Below, in pieces: positions 1 through 8,268 of a stretch of 64,000 nucleotides of DNA; position 1 is the first letter of the stretch; the number at the start of each line of letters is the position of its first letter. The DNA comes from Bacteroides sedimenti (GTDB lineage: Bacteria > Bacteroidota > Bacteroidia > Bacteroidales > Bacteroidaceae), in contig NZ_AP028055.1 of assembly GCF_040365225.1 (NCBI RefSeq), positions 1,798,001-1,862,000 of the forward strand. Reading direction: 5' to 3'. The notes below the pieces were generated by a model. It was given only the letters and a program-made list of their open reading frames with translations. It was not told the DNA's origin and made no database searches. A program made the position numbers and the translations under genes.

Positions 1-15
1 AAGGATATTGTCCAG

Positions 16-152
16 GGTGGAGAGGGTGGAGAGAAAACAAAGGTTTTTCGGTTTCAAAAAATGAAATCTGAAAATTATTCAAAAAAGATTTTTTTCAAAT
101 ATGAAATTCTGAAACCGAAAAAGAGACTATTTTACTCCACCCTCTCAACCCC
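16..152. repeat. Imperfect inverted repeat bounded by 9-base tandem words
   Basis: The 9-mer GGTGGAGAG occurs twice back to back at 16-24 and 25-33. Its inverted counterpart (GGTTGAGAG then GGTGGAG on the other strand) lies near 136-151. Inside these, TTTTTCGGTTTCA near 43-56 is mirrored by TGAAACCGAAAAAG near 110-124, so the whole segment can fold into a long imperfect hairpin. No gene is visible. The nature of the repeat is unknown; it could be the edge of a mobile unit lying to the left of the window. Confidence 0.6.
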
Positions 153-205
153 GGTTTTGTGAACGACCTTATATTGGGGTATTTCTTTGTCTTGTAAACA
201 ATTTT

Positions 206-344
206 AGTGTCAGTAGTGTCAGTAAAAATAAGGTTTATCCGGTCTCAGAAAATGAAAAATGAAAATTCTTCTAAAAGATTTTTTTTGGAATTACGATTTA
301 CAGAGCGAGAAAAAGAATGTTTCCTCTGCCACACTGCCACTAAA
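206..344. repeat. Second inverted repeat of the same design, different word
   Basis: AGTGTCAGT is repeated exactly in tandem at 206-214 and 215-223. A degenerate inverted pair (AGTGGCAGT, GTGGCAGAG read on the minus strand) sits near 327-344. The interior from about 230 to 295 aligns by eye with the interior of the preceding repeat (GGTTTnTCCGGTnTCA, then an A-rich tract ending in GATTTTTTT). The two repeats therefore look like diverged copies of one module with a changed 9-base word. Confidence 0.55.
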
Positions 345-460
345 ATTCTTTACACACTGTTTAATCGTGCTCCTTTGTGTTTGTTTTACTAGGAATCATA
401 CCATACCAACACATTGATTATCTTATAATTAAAAGAAATAAAGGTGAAATAAAAACAGTT

Positions 461-595
461 ATGACAATGGAAAACAAAAACGGGTTAGTTCTCTTAAACA
501 AAGGAGGCACAAGGAGAAAATATCATAAAATATCTGTTTTACTTATTTTTTTTGTTTTAGTTGTAACAATATCCGGTCGGGTTACGTCTAATTAA
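461..595 (+). CDS. Possible 44-residue membrane peptide
   Basis: A short open frame starts at an ATG about 15 bases after AAAGGTGA, a usable ribosome site. The peptide is basic at first (GGTRRKYHK near residues 18-26) and then has one hydrophobic segment (about residues 28-40). It resembles no family I know. It lies between the repeats and the ECF operon and may be chance, since AT-rich intergenic sequence gives such frames easily. Confidence 0.2.
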   Translation: MTMENKNGLVLLNKGGTRRKYHKISVLLIFFVLVVTISGRVTSN

Positions 596-652
596 TGTAT
601 TTACGTTGATAGCGCTTCAATTGAATCAAGTAATCACATAAAATTTATAGTT

Positions 653-1108
653 ATGAAAAAGTATTTCTTGTGTCTCTCACTGTTTTTAATAGCTCAATGG
701 AGCTTGGGACAGAACGTTAAGCAGTTGTTTGCGGAATTCTCAAAAACTGAGAATGCCGAATGTGTAAATCTCAATAACCTGGAAACTTCATTCCTGAAGC
801 CGTTTGTAAAAAGCAACGATATTCCAGGACTGAAGAATATGAAAGCCGTGCAGGTAATCGACCTGAGCAATTGCCCTGAAGAAGTAAAACAGAGGTTTGC
901 CGAAAAAGTTAAATCACTGAATGACAAAGAGTATGAGACGATGGTCAGCTCGAATGAAAACGGGGAAAAAGTTAGGGTACTGGTAAAAATCAAAAAGGAA
1001 GAAATAAGCGAACTGGTGGTGATAACTACCGGCGACGATGCATCACTTGTGAAGATTAAAGGAAGTTTTAAACAATCGGATTTGGCTAAATATACAACAA
1101 ATCAGTAA
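653..1108 (+). CDS. DUF4252 family secreted protein (first copy)
   Basis: A 151-residue protein with a clear signal peptide (residues 1-19, cleavage after SLG) and no lipobox. The remainder matches the DUF4252 pattern: an N-terminal FxxFxK-type helix, a central segment ending in a hydrophobic strand, and a late ELVVITTGDDASLVKIKG strand pair. The family is common in Bacteroidetes next to ECF sigma genes; its molecular role is not known. It is the first gene of a tight four-gene operon: the sigma factor starts one base after its stop codon. A second DUF4252 protein closes the operon, so both are probably regulated by, or feed into, the sigma/anti-sigma pair. Confidence 0.8.
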   Translation: MKKYFLCLSLFLIAQWSLGQNVKQLFAEFSKTENAECVNLNNLETSFLKPFVKSNDIPGLKNMKAVQVIDLSNCPEEVKQRFAEKVKSLNDKEYETMVSSNENGEKVRVLVKIKKEEISELVVITTGDDASLVKIKGSFKQSDLAKYTTNQ

Positions 1109-1109
1109 T

Positions 1110-1601
1110 ATGAATGCCGAAAGCTTCAAAAGGATGTATCTTCCTTTTCACCAGAAACTATACAGGGTGGCCTACAGACTAATGGGTAACTCCTGTGATG
1201 CGGAAGATATGGTGCAAGAAGCGTATCTGAAACTATGGAATATGCGGGACGATCTTGTTGATATAAGAAATCCGGAGTCTTTTTCTGTAATCGTTCTAAA
1301 AAATATTTGTTTTGATTATCTTCGCTCAACGCGAAATGAAACAGAAAAGGAGGATTTACAAAATATAAGCAAGCCCAATGAGACTTCACTGATTAATGAG
1401 ATAGAAATGAAAGACCAGTTGAACTGTGTAAAGCAAATTATTACCCGGCTGCCAAACAAACAGCAGGAAGTAATGAAGCTAAGACATCTGAACGACTGCT
1501 CCATAGAGGAGATAGAAAGGATAACCGGACTTAATGCCATTAATATAAGAGTCTTAATCTCAAGAGCCAGAAAAACGATACGCGAACAATTTAATATATA
1601 G
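1110..1601 (+). CDS. ECF-type RNA polymerase sigma factor
   Basis: A 163-residue protein with the two expected domains. Sigma region 2 is at about residues 10-75, with the helix DAEDMVQEAYLKLW typical of core-polymerase and -10 binding. Region 4 is at about residues 110-160, with LPNKQQEVMKLRHLNDCSIEEIERITG followed by a recognition helix ending RARKTIREQF. Regions 1 and 3 are absent, as in extracytoplasmic-function factors. It directs RNA polymerase to a small regulon, usually in response to envelope signals. It lies between a DUF4252 gene and an anti-sigma-like membrane gene that starts five bases downstream; this suggests the downstream membrane protein holds it inactive. Confidence 0.9.
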   Translation: MNAESFKRMYLPFHQKLYRVAYRLMGNSCDAEDMVQEAYLKLWNMRDDLVDIRNPESFSVIVLKNICFDYLRSTRNETEKEDLQNISKPNETSLINEIEMKDQLNCVKQIITRLPNKQQEVMKLRHLNDCSIEEIERITGLNAINIRVLISRARKTIREQFNI

Positions 1602-1606
1602 CAAGA

Positions 1607-2128
1607 ATGATGAAAATCTTTGAAATAGAAAAATTGATAGCCGATTTTTATGAAGGAAAGACTTCGGTTGAACAGGAAAAAGAACTGAAACTTTTTTTTG
1701 AGACCCAGGATGTGCCGCCTCATTTGATGGCTGAGAAAAGAGTGTTTCTAGAGATGTTCTTTGATGATAATGAGATTGAAATACCTCCACATCTAGAACA
1801 AAAACTCAGTAACCAGATTGATTCGTGGGCGGAAAAAGAAAACAGAACAAAACTGCATCAGTCAAGAAGAATAAAAAGCTGGTACTTCATAAGCGGTATT
1901 GCAGCAAGTGTTTGCCTGATTCTGGGTATTGCTCTTTATCGGCCCGACAAACAGGAAAAAACCGTGCTAACAGACACCTATACCAATCCGCAGGATGCTT
2001 ATAGGGAAACACAAAAGGCGTTACTACTGGTTTCAAACAACCTGAATAAAGGGATGAACCAAATGGAACATGCCGAAAAGGATGTGAAAAAAGTAAATGC
2101 TATTATTAACAAACAACTTTACCAATAA
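1607..2128 (+). CDS. Putative anti-sigma factor, single-pass membrane protein
   Basis: 173 residues. The first ~90 are soluble, charged and presumably cytoplasmic (helical stretch EIEKLIADFYEGKTSVEQEK). One membrane segment follows (about 91-111, SWYFISGIAASVCLILG), then a polar periplasmic tail with a helical end rich in N, K and M. I see no zinc-binding HxxxCxxC motif. The topology and the place directly behind an ECF sigma gene are those of an anti-sigma factor, but this rests on context, not on a recognised domain. A DUF4252 gene begins five bases further on. Confidence 0.6.
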   Translation: MMKIFEIEKLIADFYEGKTSVEQEKELKLFFETQDVPPHLMAEKRVFLEMFFDDNEIEIPPHLEQKLSNQIDSWAEKENRTKLHQSRRIKSWYFISGIAASVCLILGIALYRPDKQEKTVLTDTYTNPQDAYRETQKALLLVSNNLNKGMNQMEHAEKDVKKVNAIINKQLYQ

Positions 2129-2133
2129 CAGAT

Positions 2134-2598
2134 ATGAAATTTAAACAACTAATATTAATCATTCTGATGTTTTGGACAGGGATGGCTTCCGCCCAAAATA
2201 AATTTACTCAGAAATTTTCCGATATGGATGGCGTAACATCCGTATTCATATCAAAGGCCATGCTTCAGATGATGCCGAACATGAAAACAGAAGGCATAGA
2301 CATTGGTTCTATTGCAGGAAAACTGGAATCGATTCTTATACTGACAACGGAAAAGGCATCTATCTCGAAGATGATGAAAAGTGAACTGCCCCGACTTGCA
2401 TTCAGCAAAAGTTATGAGGAGCTGATGCGGGTAAAAGATGAAGGTACAAATGTAACCTTTTACATTAAAAAGAAGAATAACAATAAAGTAAGTGAACTGA
2501 TTATGCTGGTGGATGAGCAACCTGAGTTTGTATACATGCAAATTACCGGAGATATGACCCTGCAGGACATTCAGAATATTACCAAAGGGAAAAAATAA
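2134..2598 (+). CDS. DUF4252 family secreted protein (second copy)
   Basis: 154 residues with a signal peptide (about 1-21, cleaved after ASA). It shows the DUF4252 layout: KFTQKFSDMDGVTSVFISKAML near the start, a middle region with conserved hydrophobics (ILILTTEK), and a late strand ELIMLVDEQPEFVYMQITGDM. It is clearly a distant paralogue of the first gene of the operon, though the two share few identical residues. It is the last gene before a strong hairpin. Its function is unknown; periplasmic or outer-membrane location is inferred from the signal sequence. Confidence 0.8.
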   Translation: MKFKQLILIILMFWTGMASAQNKFTQKFSDMDGVTSVFISKAMLQMMPNMKTEGIDIGSIAGKLESILILTTEKASISKMMKSELPRLAFSKSYEELMRVKDEGTNVTFYIKKKNNNKVSELIMLVDEQPEFVYMQITGDMTLQDIQNITKGKK

Positions 2599-2684
2599 GA
2601 CTGGAAGAAAATGCATGAAACCAGGAATTAAGTTTCTGGAGTTGAATACATACTCTTGTTTACAGACAAATGTAATAATAAACA

Positions 2685-2722
2685 GTAAGAGGGTGAAATA
2701 CAATGCGATTTCACCCTCTTAC
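2685..2722. terminator. Bidirectional terminator between the ECF operon and yeiH
   Basis: A perfect 15-base-pair stem (GTAAGAGGGTGAAAT against ATTTCACCCTCTTAC) with an 8-base loop. It lies 86 bases after the ECF operon and 36 bases after the end of the opposing yeiH-like gene, so it can serve both. The following T tract is weak. Confidence 0.75.
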
Positions 2723-2757
2723 CGTTTAAATAACTATTTTGAACTATTTTTTCTCTG

Positions 2758-3702
2758 TTAACTCATAAACATGATGTAAACCAGCGAAGTAATAGCAATA
2801 AATATCCAGACCAGAACTCCCTGAACCATGGGGCGGAAACCGACACTTTTCAATACATCTCTTGAAAGAGAGGCACCGATAAAGAAGAGCGTCAGGGTCA
2901 AACCTTTACGTGCCAGCCAAACCATACCGGTTGTAAGGGGGGCAGGCAGTGTAAAGAATGTATTGACAAGCATGGCAAGAATGAAGAAGAAGATAAACCA
3001 AGGGGTATACATCTTTTCGGATTTGCTCTTAAAGATAAATGAGGTAACAATGGATACTGGTATAATCCACAAAGCACGTGTCAGCTTCACCGTAGTGGCA
3101 ACCTGCAACGCCTCTTGTCCGTATGCAGAACCTGCACCAACTACCGAACTGGTATCGTGAATGGCAATTGCCGACCACAAACCAAACTGATGCTGGGTAA
3201 GTCCGAACAGGTGTCCCAAAACCGGAAAAAGAAAAAGAGCAATGGCATTCAGGATAAAGACGGTACCCATTGATACTGAAATTTGACCATCATTTGCCTT
3301 GATTACGGGTGCTACCGCTGCAATGGCACTTCCACCACAAATAGCTGTTCCCGAACTGATAAGATAACCTGTTTTTTTATCCACTCGAAGGCGTCTTGCC
3401 ATAAATGTACCAATCAGCAAGGTCCCTGCTACTGAGATAATGGTGAACATCATACCATCTTTTCCTGAAGCTAAAGCCTGATGCAGATTCATTCCGAATC
3501 CCAGACCTACTACAGAAAACTGCAAAAGATATTTCGACATTTTTTTATTAAACCCGGGGTAAGCCTTCCCACAAATAAGGGCGAATATCAAACCGGTAAG
3601 CAGAGAAACCGGAGGGGTTACAAATGGTAAGAGACAAAATACAAGTAATACCAGATAGATAATCTTATTGTTATCCTTCAAAAACTTTACGAGTGCATCC
3701 AT
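2758..3702 (-). CDS. YeiH/UPF0324 family membrane protein (putative exporter)
   Basis: 314 residues with about ten hydrophobic segments and no signal peptide. It carries the family signatures GTAICGGSAIAAVAPV (about residues 116-131) and GLWSAIAIHDTSSVVGAGSAYG (about 175-196). In E. coli YeiH is assigned to sulfate or sulfonate export by homology and is controlled by the LysR-type regulator YeiE; substrate here is unproven. The gene follows a LysR regulator in the same direction, with 77 bases between them. That gap contains a Bacteroides promoter and a LysR-type binding site, so the exporter is probably induced by the upstream regulator. Confidence 0.85.
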   Translation of the reverse strand: MDALVKFLKDNNKIIYLVLLVFCLLPFVTPPVSLLTGLIFALICGKAYPGFNKKMSKYLLQFSVVGLGFGMNLHQALASGKDGMMFTIISVAGTLLIGTFMARRLRVDKKTGYLISSGTAICGGSAIAAVAPVIKANDGQISVSMGTVFILNAIALFLFPVLGHLFGLTQHQFGLWSAIAIHDTSSVVGAGSAYGQEALQVATTVKLTRALWIIPVSIVTSFIFKSKSEKMYTPWFIFFFILAMLVNTFFTLPAPLTTGMVWLARKGLTLTLFFIGASLSRDVLKSVGFRPMVQGVLVWIFIAITSLVYIMFMS

Positions 3703-3730
3703 ATTTTATTATTCCTTTTAAATTGCAGTG

Positions 3731-3762
3731 CAAAGGTAAAGCATCTGCCTGAATGATGCCAA
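3731..3762 (-). promoter_or_regulatory. Promoter of the yeiH-like gene
   Basis: On the minus strand TACCTTTG (3731-3738) fits the Bacteroides -7 box and TTG (3760-3762) stands 21 bases upstream, fitting the -33 box. The predicted start of transcription is about 20-25 bases before the yeiH start codon. Confidence 0.65.
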
Positions 3763-3779
3763 TCGTTTATTGTTATGCC

Positions 3780-3798
3780 TTATAACGTTTTGTTATAA
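3780..3798. promoter_or_regulatory. LysR-type operator overlapping the regulator's stop codon
   Basis: TTATAAC-GTTTT-GTTATAA is a perfect 7-5-7 inverted repeat and fits the T-N11-A rule for LysR-type binding sites. Its centre is about 60-65 bases upstream of the predicted yeiH transcription start, the usual recognition-site distance for this regulator class. It includes the stop codon of the LysR gene itself. Confidence 0.6.
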
Positions 3799-4676
3799 TG
3801 ATTGGCAAATTGCATGAACACCTGTGAGAGCCCTCCCTCCTCACCCTGGAGACGGGCAAACGAGAATTCTCTTTGCATTTCCAACTCTTTAACCTCAATC
3901 ACCTTAAAGAGTCCGGCCGTAAGTTCACGTGAAATGGAACGTATGGAAACAACTCCCATACAGTCGGTATGTTCAAGAAAAAGTTTGATGCTTTCTGTGC
4001 TACCTAAATACATGCGCACATTGAGGTCGGATAATTTTATGTTATGAGCAGACAAAGAATTTTCGAGCACATCCAGCGTACCCGAACCTCTTTCACGTAA
4101 CACCAGAGGTGTTTTGCAAAACTCTTCCACCGATATTTCATCCAGCTTCACTAGTTTGCTGTGACTATGCACCACAGCCACCAGTTCATCTTTCAGGAAA
4201 GAGGTGTACTTCAGGTTCGGAAGTCGAAGAGTTCCTTCAACCAGTCCCAGGTCTATACGGTGCTCCTGAAGGGCATTCTCCACATCACGGGAATTTCCAT
4301 TGAACAGAGAAAGGGAAACCTGTGGAAACTTCTCGATAAACCGCGCCAGAACGGGAGGCAGTACATATTGCGAAATTGTGGTGCTGGCACCGAGCCTCAG
4401 CCCACCGGAGTATTCGTTGTGAAGCAAATGCATTTCATAATCCAGCTGCTTATAATCATCCAGAATACGTTCGGCATGTTCCAACAAAAGCTCGCCGGCA
4501 GTAGTGAGACTGATTTTATTCCCGAGCCGTTCAAAAAGTCGGGTCTTATAAAGGCTTTCCAGTTCCTGAATATGCTTGGTTATGGCAGGCTGAGTTATAA
4601 AAAGCTCCTGCGAAGCCTTGGTAAAACTCAGGTTTCGTGCCACACTTAAAAACACCTTCAATCTGAAATCGGACAT
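3780..4676 (-). CDS. LysR family transcriptional regulator
   Basis: 298 residues. The N-terminal winged helix-turn-helix (about 1-60) reads DFRLKVFLSVARNLSFTKASQELFITQPAITKHIQELE, a textbook LysR sequence. The rest (about 90-295) is the periplasmic-binding-protein-like effector domain, including GLRLGASTTISQYVLPP. The sequence resembles the CysL/YeiE branch. The effector is unknown; small sulfur anions would fit the exporter downstream, but that is inference. The start is preceded by a short gap after an unrelated gene in the same direction (23 bases), so it may be cotranscribed with it. Confidence 0.9.
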   Translation of the reverse strand: MSDFRLKVFLSVARNLSFTKASQELFITQPAITKHIQELESLYKTRLFERLGNKISLTTAGELLLEHAERILDDYKQLDYEMHLLHNEYSGGLRLGASTTISQYVLPPVLARFIEKFPQVSLSLFNGNSRDVENALQEHRIDLGLVEGTLRLPNLKYTSFLKDELVAVVHSHSKLVKLDEISVEEFCKTPLVLRERGSGTLDVLENSLSAHNIKLSDLNVRMYLGSTESIKLFLEHTDCMGVVSIRSISRELTAGLFKVIEVKELEMQREFSFARLQGEEGGLSQVFMQFANHYNKTL

Positions 4677-4699
4677 AGAACCGGAATAATATTATTAAA

Positions 4700-5281
4700 C
4701 TACTGCAATTCGTCACCCCGGATACCCAAAGAGTGCATCAACGGATAAGCTAGAATTTCGCATCGGAAACTAACTTCCTCTTGCGGTTCGCTCATTCGGA
4801 ACTGAATCACCTCTTTCTCTTTTACCTCCTTTAAGATAGAAAGCACCTCGCTTTCATACTCCTCATTGAAAGAGAGCACGACAATCCTTTTGGTTCCTTC
4901 GGCATCTTTAACCACTTTAAGCGATTCGAGAAAAAGCTCTTCACGGGTGGCCATTCCTTCGGGCTGGAACGTATTGAAACTGAACTCGCCAAACTCGTTA
5001 TTGAATGCCACACCATTAAGTTCCTTAGCCAGGTCCGATGGCTGTGCATGTTTCAACTGCGCCGATTCATCATCATAAATAAAGAATACCTGAATATCGT
5101 TCTTGCCTTCTGTAATTCCTGCATCGAGAGCAAGGTAAGTAAACAGGTGGGATAGATCGATATCCTGCAGCTTTCTACTCAACATTCTTTCAAAATTCTT
5201 TTTCAGGTCTTCGGTCACGAAGTTCAGAAACGCCGCGTCAATCAACATCACCGTCTCAGCCATTTTAATTTTTTCTTCCAT
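4700..5281 (-). CDS. Conserved Bacteroidales protein of unknown function
   Basis: 193 residues, or 187 if translation starts at the second methionine (5263), which begins the conserved-looking MAETVMLIDAAFLNFVTEDL. There is no signal peptide and no membrane segment; the protein is acidic and looks like an alpha/beta fold with strands VMLIDAAF, IQVFFIYDD and RIVVLSFNEE. The start and the aspartate after VMLI resemble NYN-type nuclease folds, but I cannot show the other active-site residues. I think it belongs to a DUF (possibly DUF6621) restricted to Bacteroidales. It is transcribed away from clpB and leads into the LysR gene. Confidence 0.6.
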   Translation of the reverse strand: MEEKIKMAETVMLIDAAFLNFVTEDLKKNFERMLSRKLQDIDLSHLFTYLALDAGITEGKNDIQVFFIYDDESAQLKHAQPSDLAKELNGVAFNNEFGEFSFNTFQPEGMATREELFLESLKVVKDAEGTKRIVVLSFNEEYESEVLSILKEVKEKEVIQFRMSEPQEEVSFRCEILAYPLMHSLGIRGDELQ

Positions 5282-5592
5282 GTAATTGCTTTATTTCGGG
5301 GATAAAGATACGAATTTATATCCATGCGGAAGTGGATGGAAAGATATTTTATGCAAACTAGGAATCTGATTCGGAAAGCTTCAGGAGCAATAGAAAACTG
5401 GATTGCCTATTAATATCAGAAGATTTGAAAAATCGGTCATAATTTCAGATTAAAGGAGAATTAAGATGCCAAAATGTCATAATTATACAACTTTTGTTCT
5501 GAAAACAGGAACAAATGTGGCTTGGCAAATCTTTTGGTGCTTATAAAGTGTTAGACAATTACAGTATTAAGAAAACAAGAAAACATAAATAT
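5282..5592. other. Intergenic region upstream of clpB
   Basis: About 310 bases between divergent genes. ATTATACAACTTTTGTTC at about 5480-5500 resembles a Bacteroides -7 box with one extra base. I see no CIRCE-type inverted repeat and no other structure. An in-frame upstream ATG at 5515 would lengthen ClpB by 26 residues that do not fit the family. Confidence 0.3.
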
Positions 5593-8181
5593 ATGAATTT
5601 CAACAATTTCACTATCAAATCACAGGAAGCGGTACAAGAGGCCGTGAACCTGGCGCAGAGCCGCGGACAACAGGCCATTGAAACAGAACATCTGCTTCAC
5701 GGGGTGATGAAGGTTGGCGAAAATGTAACCAATTTTATATTCCAGAAGCTGGGAATAAACGGGCAGCAGATTGCAATGGTGCTCGACAAACAGATTGATT
5801 CTTTTCCCAAGGTATCGGGCGGAGAACCTTACCTGGGAAGGGAAGCTAATGAAGTGCTACAAAAAGCCACGCAGTATTCTAAAGAGATGGGCGACGAGTT
5901 TGCATCTCTAGAACACCTGTTACTGGCTTTGCTTACAGTGAAAAGTACGGTTTCGAATATACTGAAGGATGCCGGAATGAACGAAAAAGATTTAAGGGCA
6001 GCCATTACAGAGTTGCGGAAGGGAGAAAAGGTTACTTCGCAAACCAGCGAAGATACCTATCAATCGCTTAATAAATATGCAATCAACCTGAACGAAAGGG
6101 CACGAAGCGGTAAACTAGACCCTGTGATTGGCCGTGACGAAGAAATCAGAAGGGTGCTGCAAATTCTTAGCCGGCGTACCAAAAACAATCCGATTTTGAT
6201 TGGTGAACCGGGAACGGGTAAAACCGCCATTGTGGAAGGTCTTGCGCACCGTATCCTGCGGGGAGATGTACCCGAGAACCTGAAAAATAAACAGGTGTAC
6301 TCGCTGGATATGGGTGCATTGGTGGCAGGTGCTAAATACAAAGGGGAATTTGAGGAGAGACTGAAATCGGTAATCAACGAAGTGATTAAGTCGGAAGGGG
6401 ACATCATCCTCTTCATTGACGAAATACATACCCTAGTGGGAGCCGGAAAGGGAGAAGGCGCCATGGATGCGGCCAACATCCTGAAACCAGCTTTGGCTCG
6501 TGGAGAACTACGCTCAATTGGTGCAACGACATTCAACGAATATCAGAAATATTTTGAAAAGGACAAGGCGTTGGAACGCCGTTTCCAGGTAGTTCAGGTA
6601 GACGAACCGGATGTACTGAGCACCATCTCCATTCTCCGGGGACTGAAAGAACGGTACGAAAACCATCACAAGGTGCGCATCAAAGACAATGCAATTATTG
6701 CTGCCGTGGAACTCTCCAACCGTTACATCACCGACCGGTTCCTTCCGGATAAGGCCATCGACCTGATGGATGAAGCGGCCGCCAAGCTACGAATGGAGGT
6801 AGATTCGGTTCCGGAAGAGCTGGATGAAATAAGCCGGAAAATAAAACAGCTGGAAATTGAACGCGAAGCCATCAAACGGGAAAAGGATGAAGAGAAACTG
6901 AAACTGCTAAGCAAGGAGATTGCTGAGCTGAAAGAACAGGAGAACTCCTTCAAGGCAAAATGGCAAAGCGAAAAGGCGTTGGTGAACAAGATTCAGCAGA
7001 ATAAAATTGAAATTGAAAACCTCAAGTTCGAAGCCGATAAAGCCGAGCGGGAAGGAAACTACGGACTGGTAGCCGAGATAAGATATGGAAAGCTGCAGGC
7101 GCTGAATGCAGAGATTGAGCAGACTCAGAAGGAGCTGCACAACCTGCAGAACGGAAATGCGATGATTAAGGAGGAGGTGGATGCCGAGGATATTGCCGAT
7201 GTGGTATCACGGTGGACTGGTATCCCGGTTAAGAAAATGATGAAGAGCGAAGCGGATAAACTGCTGTTCCTGGAAAAGGAACTCCACGAACGGGTAATTG
7301 GACAGGACGAAGCAATAGAGGCGGTTGCAGATGCCGTACGTAGAAGCCGCGCCGGACTGCAGGACCCGAAACGCCCGATAGGTAGTTTCATCTTTCTGGG
7401 AACAACCGGCGTAGGTAAAACCGAGTTGGCAAAAGCTCTGGCGGAATTCCTCTTTGACGATGAAGCGATGATGACACGTATCGACATGAGCGAATATCAG
7501 GAGAAGCATTCCGTATCACGATTGGTAGGTGCGCCTCCGGGATATGTGGGTTACGATGAAGGTGGTCAACTTACCGAAGCCATCCGCCACAAGCCTTATT
7601 CGGTAGTGCTGTTCGACGAGATTGAGAAAGCGCACCCCGATGTATTCAACATACTGCTGCAGGTGTTGGATGATGGACGGCTGACCGACAATAAAGGCCG
7701 GGTGGTAAACTTCAAGAATACGATTATCATTATGACCTCCAACATGGGAAGTTCGTATATACAAAGTCAGTTTGAACGGATGAACAGTCGGAATCGGGAG
7801 GAACTGATTGAGGAAACCAAGAAAGAGGTGATGGCGATGTTGAAGAAAAACATTCGTCCGGAGTTTCTGAATCGTATTGACGAAACCATCATGTTCTTAC
7901 CGCTATCGGAAAAGGAGATTATGGAAATTGTGAAGCTGCAAATAAAAGGGGTACAAAAGATGCTGATCGAAAACGGAGTGACAATGGAGATGACCGAAGC
8001 GGCAACTCAGTTTATTGCGACCGCCGGCTATGATCCGGAATTCGGAGCCCGCCCGGTGAAGCGGGCCATCCAACGCTACCTGCTGAACGATTTGTCCAGA
8101 AAGCTTTTGGCTCAGGAAGTAGACCGTACAAAACCTATTATAGTAGATACTATGGGAGAAGGATTAGTTTTCAGGAATTAA
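5593..8181 (+). CDS. clpB: ATP-dependent disaggregase ClpB
   Basis: 862 residues from the ATG at 5593, chosen because the protein then begins MNFNNFTIKSQEAVQEA like other ClpB proteins. The Clp N-domain covers about 1-145. The first AAA+ module has Walker A GEPGTGKT at about residue 204 and Walker B LFIDEIHTL. The coiled-coil middle domain, unique to ClpB/Hsp104, spans about 405-525. The second AAA+ module has Walker A GTTGVGKT at about 603 and LFDEIEKAHPDV. ClpB works with DnaK to pull apart aggregates after heat or other stress. It is a single-gene unit ended by a strong hairpin. Confidence 0.97.
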   Translation: MNFNNFTIKSQEAVQEAVNLAQSRGQQAIETEHLLHGVMKVGENVTNFIFQKLGINGQQIAMVLDKQIDSFPKVSGGEPYLGREANEVLQKATQYSKEMGDEFASLEHLLLALLTVKSTVSNILKDAGMNEKDLRAAITELRKGEKVTSQTSEDTYQSLNKYAINLNERARSGKLDPVIGRDEEIRRVLQILSRRTKNNPILIGEPGTGKTAIVEGLAHRILRGDVPENLKNKQVYSLDMGALVAGAKYKGEFEERLKSVINEVIKSEGDIILFIDEIHTLVGAGKGEGAMDAANILKPALARGELRSIGATTFNEYQKYFEKDKALERRFQVVQVDEPDVLSTISILRGLKERYENHHKVRIKDNAIIAAVELSNRYITDRFLPDKAIDLMDEAAAKLRMEVDSVPEELDEISRKIKQLEIEREAIKREKDEEKLKLLSKEIAELKEQENSFKAKWQSEKALVNKIQQNKIEIENLKFEADKAEREGNYGLVAEIRYGKLQALNAEIEQTQKELHNLQNGNAMIKEEVDAEDIADVVSRWTGIPVKKMMKSEADKLLFLEKELHERVIGQDEAIEAVADAVRRSRAGLQDPKRPIGSFIFLGTTGVGKTELAKALAEFLFDDEAMMTRIDMSEYQEKHSVSRLVGAPPGYVGYDEGGQLTEAIRHKPYSVVLFDEIEKAHPDVFNILLQVLDDGRLTDNKGRVVNFKNTIIIMTSNMGSSYIQSQFERMNSRNREELIEETKKEVMAMLKKNIRPEFLNRIDETIMFLPLSEKEIMEIVKLQIKGVQKMLIENGVTMEMTEAATQFIATAGYDPEFGARPVKRAIQRYLLNDLSRKLLAQEVDRTKPIIVDTMGEGLVFRN

Positions 8182-8206
8182 GGTATCAGGATTTATCAGG
8201 ATAACA

Positions 8207-8256
8207 AAAGCACAGCGAAAATGATGAAAATCAAATTTGCTGTGCTTTATTATTTT
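8207..8256. terminator. Bidirectional terminator after clpB
   Basis: AAAGCACAGC (8207-8216) pairs with GCTGTGCTTT (8239-8248), followed by an AT-rich tail; on the opposite strand the A-run gives a T tract. It sits between the convergent ends of clpB and the efflux operon. Confidence 0.7.
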
Positions 8257-8268
8257 CAGGAAAATGGA

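Noticed and set aside
207..392. 61-codon plus-strand frame within the repeats
   Set aside because: It runs through the inverted repeat and has no ribosome site or protein-like composition.
5515..5592. Upstream ATG extension of ClpB
   Set aside because: The extra 26 residues do not match ClpB starts; ATG at 5593 does.
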